Below, piece by piece: positions 17,779 through 26,160 of a stretch of DNA of 64,000 nt. This DNA comes from Ruminococcus flavefaciens ATCC 19208. Its GTDB lineage: Bacteria > Bacillota > Clostridia > Oscillospirales > Ruminococcaceae. The notes under the pieces are model-generated. The model did no database searches. It was not told the origin of the DNA and saw only the letters and a list, made by a program, of their open reading frames with translations. The translations under genes and the position numbers were made by a program. The stretch covers positions 1-64,000 of the forward strand of contig NZ_JAEF01000006.1 of NCBI RefSeq assembly GCF_000518765.1, read 5' to 3'. How positions within the stretch are numbered: position 1 is the first letter of the stretch; the number at the start of each line of letters is the position of its first letter.

Positions 17779-19470
17779 ATGAAAAATCGAATTACAAAAC
17801 TGATAGCTGCACTTACTGTTGGCGTCAGTCTTTTAGGAACATTCCCATACACTTTAAGCGACAAAATCCGCCTTACAGCAGCGGCTGCCAATTATTCAGA
17901 GATCGACGGATATATATATGACACATGGAAACAAGATGATTACGGCAGCTTCGAATTTGAAAATACTGAAAATAACGGCTTTCATTCAACAATGCATGAA
18001 ACTACTGATGCACTTTGCCTTAAAGGAAGAAAATTTGAAGATAAACCAGCTGCCTCAGATATTCCCGATTATTATGTAAACTATGACGCTGATGCATATT
18101 TTGACGGCAACTGCATTTTATCCGTTTTCGGTGAAGATACTGAGAATAAAATTCGATTCCACATAATTGATGCATGGAGCGGATATAAACCGTCGGGTAA
18201 TAAACAGCCTGCTGCAACAGCAGAAATAGGCGGCTGTACCTATGAATTATACGACGTATTCCACGCAGATTATGACATTGGCGGCAGCATCATCGAATCC
18301 ACAGCATATCATGATATAATAAGCCTGCGCAAAGACGATCAGATATCAGACAGAAAAGGCACACATCTTAATAGTACAGTAAACATAAAGGATCACATCA
18401 AAGCATGGGAGGAAGCAGGCTTTAACATTGGTAACATTGATTACGTATCTCTTTGTATTGATTCCTATCGAAGTAACAGTGAACTGTATGTAAATTATCT
18501 TGATATCGGTGAGGAGATCAAACTTCCTGAGCCTTCTCAGATAGAACGAAGCATATATAACCTATCCGATAAAGCCGAATTCTCGTATGATAACTTCAGC
18601 AAGGATTCCGGCAACCTTAAAGACTCGGTCATCAGCAGTGTTACATTTACACCAAACTCGGCAGCTGTAAGCTCATGTGATGAATTAAAAAAATTTCTAT
18701 CCGATTTTCTTACTGAAAATGCTGTGAATAAATTCACAGAAAAATACAGTGACAGCTTCTTTGAAAATAACGTTCTTCTGCTGAACACATATGTCGACCC
18801 ATATAAGGGAAGAATTACTGAGTTTTTACTGAATAAGATATATTATAAAGACGATAAGCTGTATATATTATTCACTTCCGTTATCGGTCCACATATAAAG
18901 AATACATACGGACTGGACATAATTCAGATAGCGCTTCCTAAAACAGAGTTCAGGAATACAGGTGAAGAATGGAAAAACGAGGAAGAGCTTTGTCCTGAAA
19001 CAGTACGTGTGAGCATAGTCGATGAAGACACAGGAAAGCTTATTGATTTATCCAATGTAGCCTATTCCGATCTCGTCCAACAAGAAAGAAAAACAATAAG
19101 CACCAAAAGCGAAGGAAATAATCCTTATTACGTTTGTGATGACTACTCCATTATAGATGAGTATATTCGCTGGCCGGGACTATGGATCAATGACGAATAT
19201 CTCCCCGAAAGATATATGACAGACTTCAAAATCAATCATACTTCCATAAACAATTCAGCCGACATTACAATCAAAGTCAAAAACATTGCCGAGGGAGATG
19301 TAAACGGAGACAATTCATTTAATATTGCAGATATTGTTGCTTTTCAGAAATGGCTGATAAATCCTTCAGACGAACCCCTTGAATACTGGAAAGCAGCAGA
19401 TTTGTATAAAGACAACATACTTGATGTATTCGATCTTTGTATTATGAAAAGAAAACTTATAAACAAATAA
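17779..19470 (+). CDS. Secreted dockerin protein with a GH11-like domain lacking both catalytic glutamates
   Basis: 563 residues; ATG 17779 follows AAAGGAG by about 8 bases. A signal peptide (about 1-37) is followed by a GH11-xylanase-like beta-jelly-roll domain (about 43-242). Landmarks are ILSVFG, FHIIDAWSGYKP, GCTYELYDV, HIKAWEEAGFNIG and IDSYRSNSE. In GH11 the nucleophile Glu precedes YYIV; here that position is Arg126. The acid/base Glu of VEGY is Asp228 (IDSY). The domain is therefore probably a non-hydrolytic xylan binder. Residues about 258-500 form unrecognised modules, including RVSIVDEDTGKL, a motif also present in the protein at 48275. A C-terminal type I dockerin (about 505-561; GDVNGDN, FDLCIMK) would dock it on a scaffoldin. 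Confidence 0.8.
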   Translation: MKNRITKLIAALTVGVSLLGTFPYTLSDKIRLTAAAANYSEIDGYIYDTWKQDDYGSFEFENTENNGFHSTMHETTDALCLKGRKFEDKPAASDIPDYYVNYDADAYFDGNCILSVFGEDTENKIRFHIIDAWSGYKPSGNKQPAATAEIGGCTYELYDVFHADYDIGGSIIESTAYHDIISLRKDDQISDRKGTHLNSTVNIKDHIKAWEEAGFNIGNIDYVSLCIDSYRSNSELYVNYLDIGEEIKLPEPSQIERSIYNLSDKAEFSYDNFSKDSGNLKDSVISSVTFTPNSAAVSSCDELKKFLSDFLTENAVNKFTEKYSDSFFENNVLLLNTYVDPYKGRITEFLLNKIYYKDDKLYILFTSVIGPHIKNTYGLDIIQIALPKTEFRNTGEEWKNEEELCPETVRVSIVDEDTGKLIDLSNVAYSDLVQQERKTISTKSEGNNPYYVCDDYSIIDEYIRWPGLWINDEYLPERYMTDFKINHTSINNSADITIKVKNIAEGDVNGDNSFNIADIVAFQKWLINPSDEPLEYWKAADLYKDNILDVFDLCIMKRKLINK

Positions 19471-19499
19471 GATGTGTTCACCGCTGAACAAAATGAATA

Positions 19500-19537
19500 T
19501 AAAAAGTGCCGTTTTAACTGACGGCACTTTTCATTTA
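19500..19537. terminator. Bidirectional terminator between convergent dockerin and protease genes
   Basis: AAAAGTGCCGT (19502-19512) pairs perfectly with ACGGCACTTTT (19521-19531) around an 8-base loop. It lies past the stop at 19470 (plus) and the stop at 19600 (minus). Confidence 0.85.
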
Positions 19538-19599
19538 GTATTCTGTAATTTGATTTGTTCAGGAAAACAAAGTCACTGATTTTAAATAATTATATTAGC

Positions 19600-22500
19600 T
19601 CAGAAAAATTTACAAAATAAATCAAGCCAGAATTTCAGTTTATTGACGAGCAGTGTCAATATCAGATCACAAACAGAGTCGGTCTTTTTATTGTTCTCAA
19701 CCAAACAAACGTAATCGCCGCTTTCGGTGCAGCCTGTTCCGTCAAAAGGATCAATAGTATATAGTTCTATAAAATCATGTAAATCTTCATCTCTTATACC
19801 GATCCTTACGTATCCGTTATCGGTGAGTGCTGATAAGGCTATGTAGTTGCCCTCGCCGTTTTTAGCAATGAAATCATTTAAAACCATTTCTTCGAGCTGA
19901 CTGAATGTATAAAACTTTACTTCGTTCTTTTCGATTGGTTTTACGTAGGTGATCCTTAATTCATGCCACATACCTTCCTGATCTGTCCACGACAAGAGGG
20001 TATCGTTTTCTATTTCCTGAAGGCTGAAATATATTTTATTTTCACCTATATAAGCAATACCGTGATCTTCAGAAAATCTGTACTTGAATTCTGTCTGTGC
20101 ACCCTCTCTTGACTCAAAATAAGTTACTGTTCCGTCGTTGCCGCTGCACCAGAAATAGCCGTCATTGCCCCAGCCGCTGAAGTCATCGCATCTCCAGAGA
20201 CCTCTCTTAAAATAAGTCTGCTGAGTTTCGGAAGGATGATACAGATCTATTATTTCACCGTTTTCATTAGTGCATTCACCTGTCAGACGATCAATATGAT
20301 AAAATGGAATTACTGACATCTGATCGAGGTAATAAGGCTTGTCGACATAATATACGGTCACATATCTGTCATCTTCTGTTCTAAGGTCGATATATGGATT
20401 TTCCTTACAGAAGGAAGCTTCATAATAATTGGAAATAAGCTCTGATATTTCGTTATTGCTGAGGTAATGGAAATTCTCGGGAGTTGCATCTGAAATGTAT
20501 TTCATTTCAACGGTTGCCCCGTAAATATACTTCAGAGAAGCTTTGTCTTCCCAGACTGTAGCGGCTGCCCTTTCGATCTCACCGTAACCGTGATCAATTT
20601 TTAACTGACCGTTTTCAAGGCTGAATCCTACATTTGAAACTCTTCCGTCATATGGAGTGAAAATAGTGCAGTCTTTTCCGTTTGCGTCAAAATATATGTA
20701 ATATAAGAAGGTTTCGCCTGCGTTTACGCTCCATATACCCTGCTTGAAAGCGGTGACGCCTGTGTCCAGCGGAACGTTTTCAAGGTCAATGATATAATCG
20801 TTCTGGTCTGTGCAGATCAGACTGTCGCCGCTGGAGTAAAAAGTTCTTTCCTGACCTGATGCGAGCTTTACGGTAATGGCAATAGTATTATTGCCATTAA
20901 AATCAGCTTTGACGGATACAGGTTCTTCGCCTGTCAATTCGGTCATATACTTCTTTGCATATTCGCAAAGCTGTGGGTTGGTATAAAAAGGAGCTCTTTC
21001 TTCATCGTTATACCATAAGTCGATGAAGTCTGTATCTCCGTTATCCCACTGTACCTGTGCAGTATGATAATTTGATGAGATCGCTCCCTTGCGGACTGAG
21101 TCCTTGCTTGTTATTGTGAGCTTATTATCTGCAATGGTGTATGTGAATTCGGTTTTAACGCCTGTAACTCTGTCGATATGATAGCCTGTCTTGCCGTCCT
21201 CACTGAAATAGTACCATGATTTTGCATTTCTTGGTACCCATATACCGTTTGTGAATGATTCAGCACATTCTTTCTTGAATCTGAATGTGTACTCTGTTGG
21301 CTGAAGTCCTTCCTTTTCAGCTGTCAGTTTGACAGTGAACGGGTCCATACCGCACTGATAGGTGCGTTCTTCATAGGAGCTTGTAACAGTTTCGCCGTCG
21401 TTAAGAACGCCGTTCAGAATAGGCAGCAGTGTGACCTGATCGGCTTCGACAGGTAAGATTATATCTGTATTTTCTTCAGCATCAACATAGAACTTTTTAT
21501 ATCCTGCTGTCACAAGCATATTGGCGATCTCTGCGTGTTTTTCTGAATAGTGCTTTGAAAAGACTTTATCCTCGTCACCTTCTGCATATGCTGAAATGGT
21601 CATATCCTTTGTGAAGGTAACAGGTACGGTGTAGAGTTGGTATTCGCCGTTGTCTACAGAGTAATAGATATCCTTTCCGTCTGCACAGCTGAGAGATATC
21701 TCGGTTCCGGGAGCAAGAGCGTCGCTGTATGATGAGAAATGTACAGCTCCCTCATAGCAGGTCATAGCTCTGAGGCAAAGATTGCCTGTAATGAATAGAT
21801 TGTCATAATCATAGCTTTCGTAAAGATCTGTCCAGTTCTGTCCGTCAGAACTGAAGAAGCTCTGATTTTCAGCAAATGTTTTCATGATCTTTGCTTCACT
21901 GATAAGCGCCTGAGAAGCGGTAAGGTTATTGGTATGATCGGTGTAGCCAACAGGTTCTCCGTGATTGTTGAAGGCATATTCGCAGGCTATATGGTAGCCC
22001 TGTTCGCCGTTGATCTTTGCAACTACAGCAAAAGTTTCGCCTTCGCTGATATGAACGGGTTCTGTAAGAGTTACAGTCTGATAGCCCATATGCTCCATTG
22101 TACCGACAGTTGTACTGTGAGCCTCGCCTGATGTGGGAACATCGGCATCTGCAACATCGGTATAAACAGTGATCTCGTATTCATCATTGGGAACACAGCA
22201 GTTGAGCATGATGTCGGTGATAAATCCGTTTTCTTCCGCTGTATACTCATTTGAGATATATGTACAGGTATCGCCCTCCTCGGATATGCCGAACTGACCG
22301 CTTACACCGCAGTCATCGTATGAATACAGATGATCGTGCATTTCTATGGGAGCTTCATCAAAATACTGCATTTCTCTGATAGAATAGTCATAATATGATA
22401 CCCAGTAATATCCGTTATTACCTTTTTCTGCGCCCCAGCTGTTTTTTATGAGCCATGCGCCGTTCTTGCCGGGAGATGTGTTGAAGTTATCCGCCGAATA

Positions 22501-23316
22501 ATCGTCATCATATCCTACTATCGCAACGGCGTGATTAATAGATAAGGAAGAAGAAGGCGGATTATACATTGCGTTTGTGAAGTAATTATAAGAATCGTCC
22601 TCGTCAAAACGCATTGTAAGATAAATAGCGTGTCCATTGCATATAGCCTTTTTTACTTCTTTGATATTTGAAAAGAAAAGGTCATTCTCGGGTATTCTCT
22701 CATAAGTAGTATAGTCAAAGAAGTCAAAGCAGTGTGCGCCTGTAACATGAAGCTCGGATTGCTTCTGCAATTCCTTCCTTGAAAGATCAGATGTATATTC
22801 CACATCGTAAGGTGCAACGGATTCGGAAACTGCACCTATCCAGTTGGTAAGCAGCCCCAGTGCGTCGCCTGCATTTGCTCCCGAACCGAATTCGATCGTA
22901 CCGTCGCCGTACTCCTCGGATACTATATATGTACCGAGATAACGTTCCGAAAGATCAATATGCGGGTCTTCAGCCATTCTGTCAGTTTCGAGGCTGCCGA
23001 GCACAGCGTGTGCCCAGCAGGTCCCGTATTCACCCTGATTTTTTATAGATGACACCAGACCATTGGTGCGCAGATCAAATTTTGACGGAAGCTCATAATC
23101 GTCATTTTCCTCCGCTGCAGCGGTATCAGCCTGTGATGCAGCAGGTGCGGGATACAGATGCTGCACCTCTGTATCTTCGTTGACTTCATCTATTATTTCA
23201 ACTGTGTCGGCTGTTTCTGTCTCAATATTCTCTTCAGCGGCAAAAGCAGCGCATGGTGTGCATGGCAGCGCCATTACAAGACCGGACAAAAGCGCAATAG
23301 TTTTCTTCATTTTCAT
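19600..23316 (-). CDS. Large secreted papain-family (C1A) cysteine protease with three tandem C-terminal repeats
   Basis: 1238 residues; AAGGAG precedes ATG 23316. Parts: signal peptide (1-27), acidic linker (28-72), papain-like peptidase (about 74-325) with Gln94/Cys100 (NQGEYGTCW), His262 (INHAVAIVGYD) and Asn292 (IKNSWG), a lectin-like beta domain (about 345-520) and a chitobiase/beta-hexosaminidase C-terminal-like domain (about 525-590). From about 688 there are three tandem units of about 170 residues, starting F.(N/Q/R)G(I/L)W at 688, 857 and 1036. Each has a beta-rich half with YYF or YFW and a second half ending in an I-D-L or V-C-L strand. These repeats are not recognised. No dockerin, LPXTG or S-layer motif was found; the protein ends in a short hydrophobic tail. 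All catalytic residues are present, so activity is likely. Confidence 0.85.
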   Translation of the reverse strand: MKMKKTIALLSGLVMALPCTPCAAFAAEENIETETADTVEIIDEVNEDTEVQHLYPAPAASQADTAAAEENDDYELPSKFDLRTNGLVSSIKNQGEYGTCWAHAVLGSLETDRMAEDPHIDLSERYLGTYIVSEEYGDGTIEFGSGANAGDALGLLTNWIGAVSESVAPYDVEYTSDLSRKELQKQSELHVTGAHCFDFFDYTTYERIPENDLFFSNIKEVKKAICNGHAIYLTMRFDEDDSYNYFTNAMYNPPSSSLSINHAVAIVGYDDDYSADNFNTSPGKNGAWLIKNSWGAEKGNNGYYWVSYYDYSIREMQYFDEAPIEMHDHLYSYDDCGVSGQFGISEEGDTCTYISNEYTAEENGFITDIMLNCCVPNDEYEITVYTDVADADVPTSGEAHSTTVGTMEHMGYQTVTLTEPVHISEGETFAVVAKINGEQGYHIACEYAFNNHGEPVGYTDHTNNLTASQALISEAKIMKTFAENQSFFSSDGQNWTDLYESYDYDNLFITGNLCLRAMTCYEGAVHFSSYSDALAPGTEISLSCADGKDIYYSVDNGEYQLYTVPVTFTKDMTISAYAEGDEDKVFSKHYSEKHAEIANMLVTAGYKKFYVDAEENTDIILPVEADQVTLLPILNGVLNDGETVTSSYEERTYQCGMDPFTVKLTAEKEGLQPTEYTFRFKKECAESFTNGIWVPRNAKSWYYFSEDGKTGYHIDRVTGVKTEFTYTIADNKLTITSKDSVRKGAISSNYHTAQVQWDNGDTDFIDLWYNDEERAPFYTNPQLCEYAKKYMTELTGEEPVSVKADFNGNNTIAITVKLASGQERTFYSSGDSLICTDQNDYIIDLENVPLDTGVTAFKQGIWSVNAGETFLYYIYFDANGKDCTIFTPYDGRVSNVGFSLENGQLKIDHGYGEIERAAATVWEDKASLKYIYGATVEMKYISDATPENFHYLSNNEISELISNYYEASFCKENPYIDLRTEDDRYVTVYYVDKPYYLDQMSVIPFYHIDRLTGECTNENGEIIDLYHPSETQQTYFKRGLWRCDDFSGWGNDGYFWCSGNDGTVTYFESREGAQTEFKYRFSEDHGIAYIGENKIYFSLQEIENDTLLSWTDQEGMWHELRITYVKPIEKNEVKFYTFSQLEEMVLNDFIAKNGEGNYIALSALTDNGYVRIGIRDEDLHDFIELYTIDPFDGTGCTESGDYVCLVENNKKTDSVCDLILTLLVNKLKFWLDLFCKFF

Positions 23317-23397
23317 ATTTGATATTCTCCTTCTGATAATTCTGAAATAATTGTTATGTATAAGATCGATCGTACATAAATAATAATCGTATTAAGA

Positions 23398-23422
23398 TCA
23401 GAAAATGTAACACATTTTCTGA
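23398..23422. repeat. Perfect 11-bp inverted repeat upstream of the protease gene
   Basis: TCAGAAAATGT and ACATTTTCTGA flank a 3-base centre. It is about 80 bases upstream of the protease start and could be an operator. On the plus strand it is followed by A6T5, so a weak terminator is also possible. Confidence 0.55.
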
Positions 23423-23575
23423 AAAAATTTTTCTCTCACAGTATCAAAAGTTCAAATGTATATAGTTCTAATGTACAAAAATGGCCTATTATAGTCTGTA
23501 AAACTTCATTTTTTAAATGATCGAGTCCTTAGAAATTTGCAAATTTATGATTTTTACTGTATTATTCCTGATTGC

Positions 23576-23604
23576 TTGACACAATGTATATATTATTATA
23601 TAAA
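23576..23604 (+). promoter_or_regulatory. Promoter with no intact gene downstream
   Basis: TTGACA (23576-23581) and TATAAA (23599-23604) are 17 bases apart. The only thing downstream on the plus strand is the remnant at 23705-23893. Confidence 0.5.
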
Positions 23605-23704
23605 AGATAAAGGAATACCCTTATTGATAAAAATAAAGTGCGGATAAGTGGTGCAAGCAGAGCGAGGCATTCGATATCCGTCCGCTGAAAAAAGAAATAA
23701 TTAA

Positions 23705-23893
23705 GCAGCGTATAAGAGTGTACATCACGCCTCCACGCATAAGATAGAGTATAACGATGCGATGCCGACTTACACCATAACTAAGTCTACAGATAATTTC
23801 AAGATATTGCACCTGACTGATATACACAATTATATCCACAACGATCAAGTGGACTGGTTCGCAGGAATGAGATATGGAGCAGATGCCGCATGA
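23705..23893 (+). pseudogene. Remnant, probably of a metallophosphoesterase
   Basis: A 62-codon frame without a credible start contains STDNFKILHLTDIHNYIH followed by NDQVDWFAGMRYGADAA and a stop. FKILHLTDIH is the typical first metal-binding motif of calcineurin-like metallophosphoesterases (D-X-H), while the second segment looks like a piece from elsewhere in such a protein. The other motifs (GD, GNH, GHXH) are absent. An internal deletion of a former gene fits best, and a promoter lies upstream. Low certainty: the family call rests on a ten-residue motif. Confidence 0.4.
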
Positions 23894-23972
23894 TTCAATT
23901 AGATAAAAAAGCGGATATACAATGTTATAAACAAAAAAGATGTAAGAGCAGAACCTCTTACATCTTTTTATA

Positions 23973-25418
23973 TTACTCTTTAACGTCAAGTATGATGCTG
24001 AATACACTGCCCTTGCCTATCTCGGATCTGGCCTCGCATTTACCTTTGTGCATTGACACTGTCTGCTTAACTATAGCCAGTCCAAGACCCGAAATCCCAT
24101 TTCCCTGACGCTGACGCTTGGTGTAGTATTTATCCCATATACGATTAAGTTCTTCGGCTGCAATTCCTTCACCATGATCAGATATTTCGATCACTGCCTT
24201 TCCGTTCTCAGCTTTAAGCTTTATGCCTATCCACTTATCTTCACCTGCATGACGTACAGCATTGTCCAGTAGATTATAAACTGCCCTTTGCAGTCTTGAA
24301 GCATTCCCTCTGATATATGTATTCTCTGCTATATCACGTTCAAAAGAAAAGCCCTCCTTAGAATACAGCTTCTCAAAACTGTCAACAACAGAATTTACAG
24401 TTTCACTGATGTCAAAATCACTCAGTTCAAGCTCGCTGTTTGTCATTTGAAGTTCGGAATATTCAAGTATCTCATTGACAAGTGCAGTGAGTCTGTCAGA
24501 CTCCTCAACGATGACAGCAACATCTTCTGCACACTGCTTTTCATCCTCACGGGAAATATCCCTTATCATTTCTGCATAGCCTTTTATCATTGTAAGCGGA
24601 GTACGCAGATCGTGTGAGACATTCGCCAGAAGCTCGTTCTGAAACTCCTGCGACTTTTTCAGCTTTTCCGCCGTATTATCAAGAGTTGTGTTCAGCTCAT
24701 CAAGCTCTGAACAAAAACCTTCATGGAAAATGATATCACTGTCTATTTCTGTGAGCTTGTGAGCTTTTTCGGTAAGCTGAGCAACGGGCCGTGAGAAGTT
24801 TCTTGACATGAACCATGCAAGCACAAGGCTAATGACAACAGACAAAAGAGTTACCCACAAAAGCTGCACTCTTATTATTCTGGCAGCAGAACCAACCGCG
24901 TTAAGTGTTGTACCGATATAAAGCACAACTTTGTCATCACTGCCGTAAAAATCTATATATCTTCCGTAAACATACAGATCATCAGTCTGCAATTCAGCTT
25001 CATTGACGTCCGAGGCAGTGAGCTTATTCAGAAATTCATCGTAGTTTTCGGGAAGCTCTCTGTAATGTCCGCGCCCGCCCTTAAACTCTTCTTTGAGCAT
25101 ATCAGTCTCAATATTACGATTTTTATGTCCCTTCTTGTACTCATCGGAGCTGTACAGAATATTTCCATCGGTATTTGTAATAAAAACAAGAACTGAATTA
25201 TCCCGTGAAAGATCATCTATATACTCTGTTATATCACATGAATTGCTCTTTAAAGCTATTTTATCGGCAGCAGCAACTGTATTTTTTATTATCATACCGT
25301 TATAGAAACGCTGCAAAAACACTGTCTGCAACAACCACAGCACTGCGAAAACAACAGCAGTAAAAAACATAAAATAGCCAAGCAGTTTACGCTGAAAAGT
25401 TCTTTTTTTACGTTTCAA
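23973..25418 (-). CDS. Sensor histidine kinase (OmpR-partner type)
   Basis: The start is taken as TTG 25418, 8 bases after GGTGGG and overlapping the regulator gene by 11 bases; a GTG at 25457 is also in frame. About 481 residues. Two membrane segments (about 14-35 and 170-193) enclose an extracellular sensor of about 135 residues. A HAMP linker follows, then HisKA with the phospho-His in NVSHDLRTPLTMIKG and an HATPase domain (NLLDNAVRH; GISGLGLAIVKQ). It pairs with the regulator at 25408-26079. The ligand is unknown. The gene order suggests control of the redox and lipoprotein genes upstream. Confidence 0.92.
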   Translation of the reverse strand: MKRKKRTFQRKLLGYFMFFTAVVFAVLWLLQTVFLQRFYNGMIIKNTVAAADKIALKSNSCDITEYIDDLSRDNSVLVFITNTDGNILYSSDEYKKGHKNRNIETDMLKEEFKGGRGHYRELPENYDEFLNKLTASDVNEAELQTDDLYVYGRYIDFYGSDDKVVLYIGTTLNAVGSAARIIRVQLLWVTLLSVVISLVLAWFMSRNFSRPVAQLTEKAHKLTEIDSDIIFHEGFCSELDELNTTLDNTAEKLKKSQEFQNELLANVSHDLRTPLTMIKGYAEMIRDISREDEKQCAEDVAVIVEESDRLTALVNEILEYSELQMTNSELELSDFDISETVNSVVDSFEKLYSKEGFSFERDIAENTYIRGNASRLQRAVYNLLDNAVRHAGEDKWIGIKLKAENGKAVIEISDHGEGIAAEELNRIWDKYYTKRQRQGNGISGLGLAIVKQTVSMHKGKCEARSEIGKGSVFSIILDVKE

Positions 25419-26079
25419 ATTTATATCCCACCCCTCGTATGGTACGGATACAATCACGGTATTCGCCTAATTTGCTGCGAAGAAGCTTTATCTGCCAGTC
25501 AACTGTCCTGTCAACTCCAAAGCTGTCGTATCCCCAGACTTCATTCAGTATCCTGTCACGTGAGAGAACTACACCTTTATTCTCTACAAAAAGCAGCAGA
25601 AGCGAATATTCCTTTGCGGTCAGATCAGCTTTTTCTCCGTTAATCGTAACTGTCATTCCGAGGGTGTCTATTACTATGCCGTCAATACTGATGAGCTTAT
25701 CGTCAGACGGTATTGATGTTTTTTTGTGGCTCAGTATGACCTTAATACGTGCCATAAGCTCCATAGGAGAAAACGGCTTTGTAACATAGTCGTCAACACC
25801 GACCTCAAAACCAAACAGTTTATCGAACTCCGTGCCTCTTGCCGAGAGCATTATCACAGGAATATCCTTGAATTCCTTTATCTTCTTACAGGCAGTAAAT
25901 CCGTCCGTGTCAGGCATCATAACGTCCATGACTATAATATCGAAATCATCTCTTGTACAGGCATCTATCGCCTGCCTTCCGTCGGAAACAGCTGTGACAT
26001 CATATCCCTCTCGCTCAGCATAACGGCTTATAAGTGTAACTATATTAGGTTCATCATCTGCTATCAGTATTTTAGACAT
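25408..26079 (-). CDS. OmpR/PhoB-family response regulator
   Basis: 223 residues. Receiver domain with Asp8/Asp9, phospho-acceptor Asp52 (VMDVMMP) and the KPF lysine (DDYVTKPFSP). C-terminal winged helix with VWGYDSFGVDRTVDWQIKLLRSKLG and RTIRGVGYKFET. The ATG at 26079 follows AGGAGG by 6 bases. Its own promoter lies across the terminator of the upstream gene, so it can be expressed apart from that operon. Confidence 0.95.
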   Translation of the reverse strand: MSKILIADDEPNIVTLISRYAEREGYDVTAVSDGRQAIDACTRDDFDIIVMDVMMPDTDGFTACKKIKEFKDIPVIMLSARGTEFDKLFGFEVGVDDYVTKPFSPMELMARIKVILSHKKTSIPSDDKLISIDGIVIDTLGMTVTINGEKADLTAKEYSLLLLFVENKGVVLSRDRILNEVWGYDSFGVDRTVDWQIKLLRSKLGEYRDCIRTIRGVGYKFET

Positions 26080-26107
26080 ACAGCACCTCCTAATTGTTAT
26101 TGTAAAT

Positions 26108-26136
26108 ATTATACACTAAAAATGCTCCTTTGTAAA
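26108..26136 (-). promoter_or_regulatory. Promoter of the two-component genes
   Basis: Minus strand TTTACA (26131-26136) and TATAAT (26108-26113) with a 17-base spacer. The -35 box falls in the loop of the terminator hairpin at 26117-26158. Confidence 0.65.
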
Positions 26137-26158
26137 GGAAAAAGGAGCATTTTCGTTT
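26117..26158 (-). terminator. Terminator of the polyferredoxin gene, overlapping the next promoter
   Basis: AAAATGCTCCTTT pairs with AAAGGAGCATTTT; on the minus strand the stem ends in a run of T. It begins just past the stop at 26161. Confidence 0.8.
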
Positions 26159-26160
26159 TA

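Larger units (their letters stand above)
23317..23972. other. Intergenic region with a gene remnant
   Basis: This 656-base gap holds an 11-bp inverted repeat (23398-23422), an unattached plus-strand promoter (23576-23604) and a broken reading frame (23705-23893). It looks like the site of a decayed gene. Confidence 0.5.

Noticed and set aside
23621..24007. A 128-residue minus-strand frame beyond the kinase stop
   Set aside because: It overlaps the kinase end and the opposite-strand remnant, and has no ribosome site or recognisable motif.
24386..25405. Long-looking frames opposite the histidine kinase and regulator genes on the plus strand
   Set aside because: They lack ribosome sites and protein-family features and mirror strong genes on the other strand.
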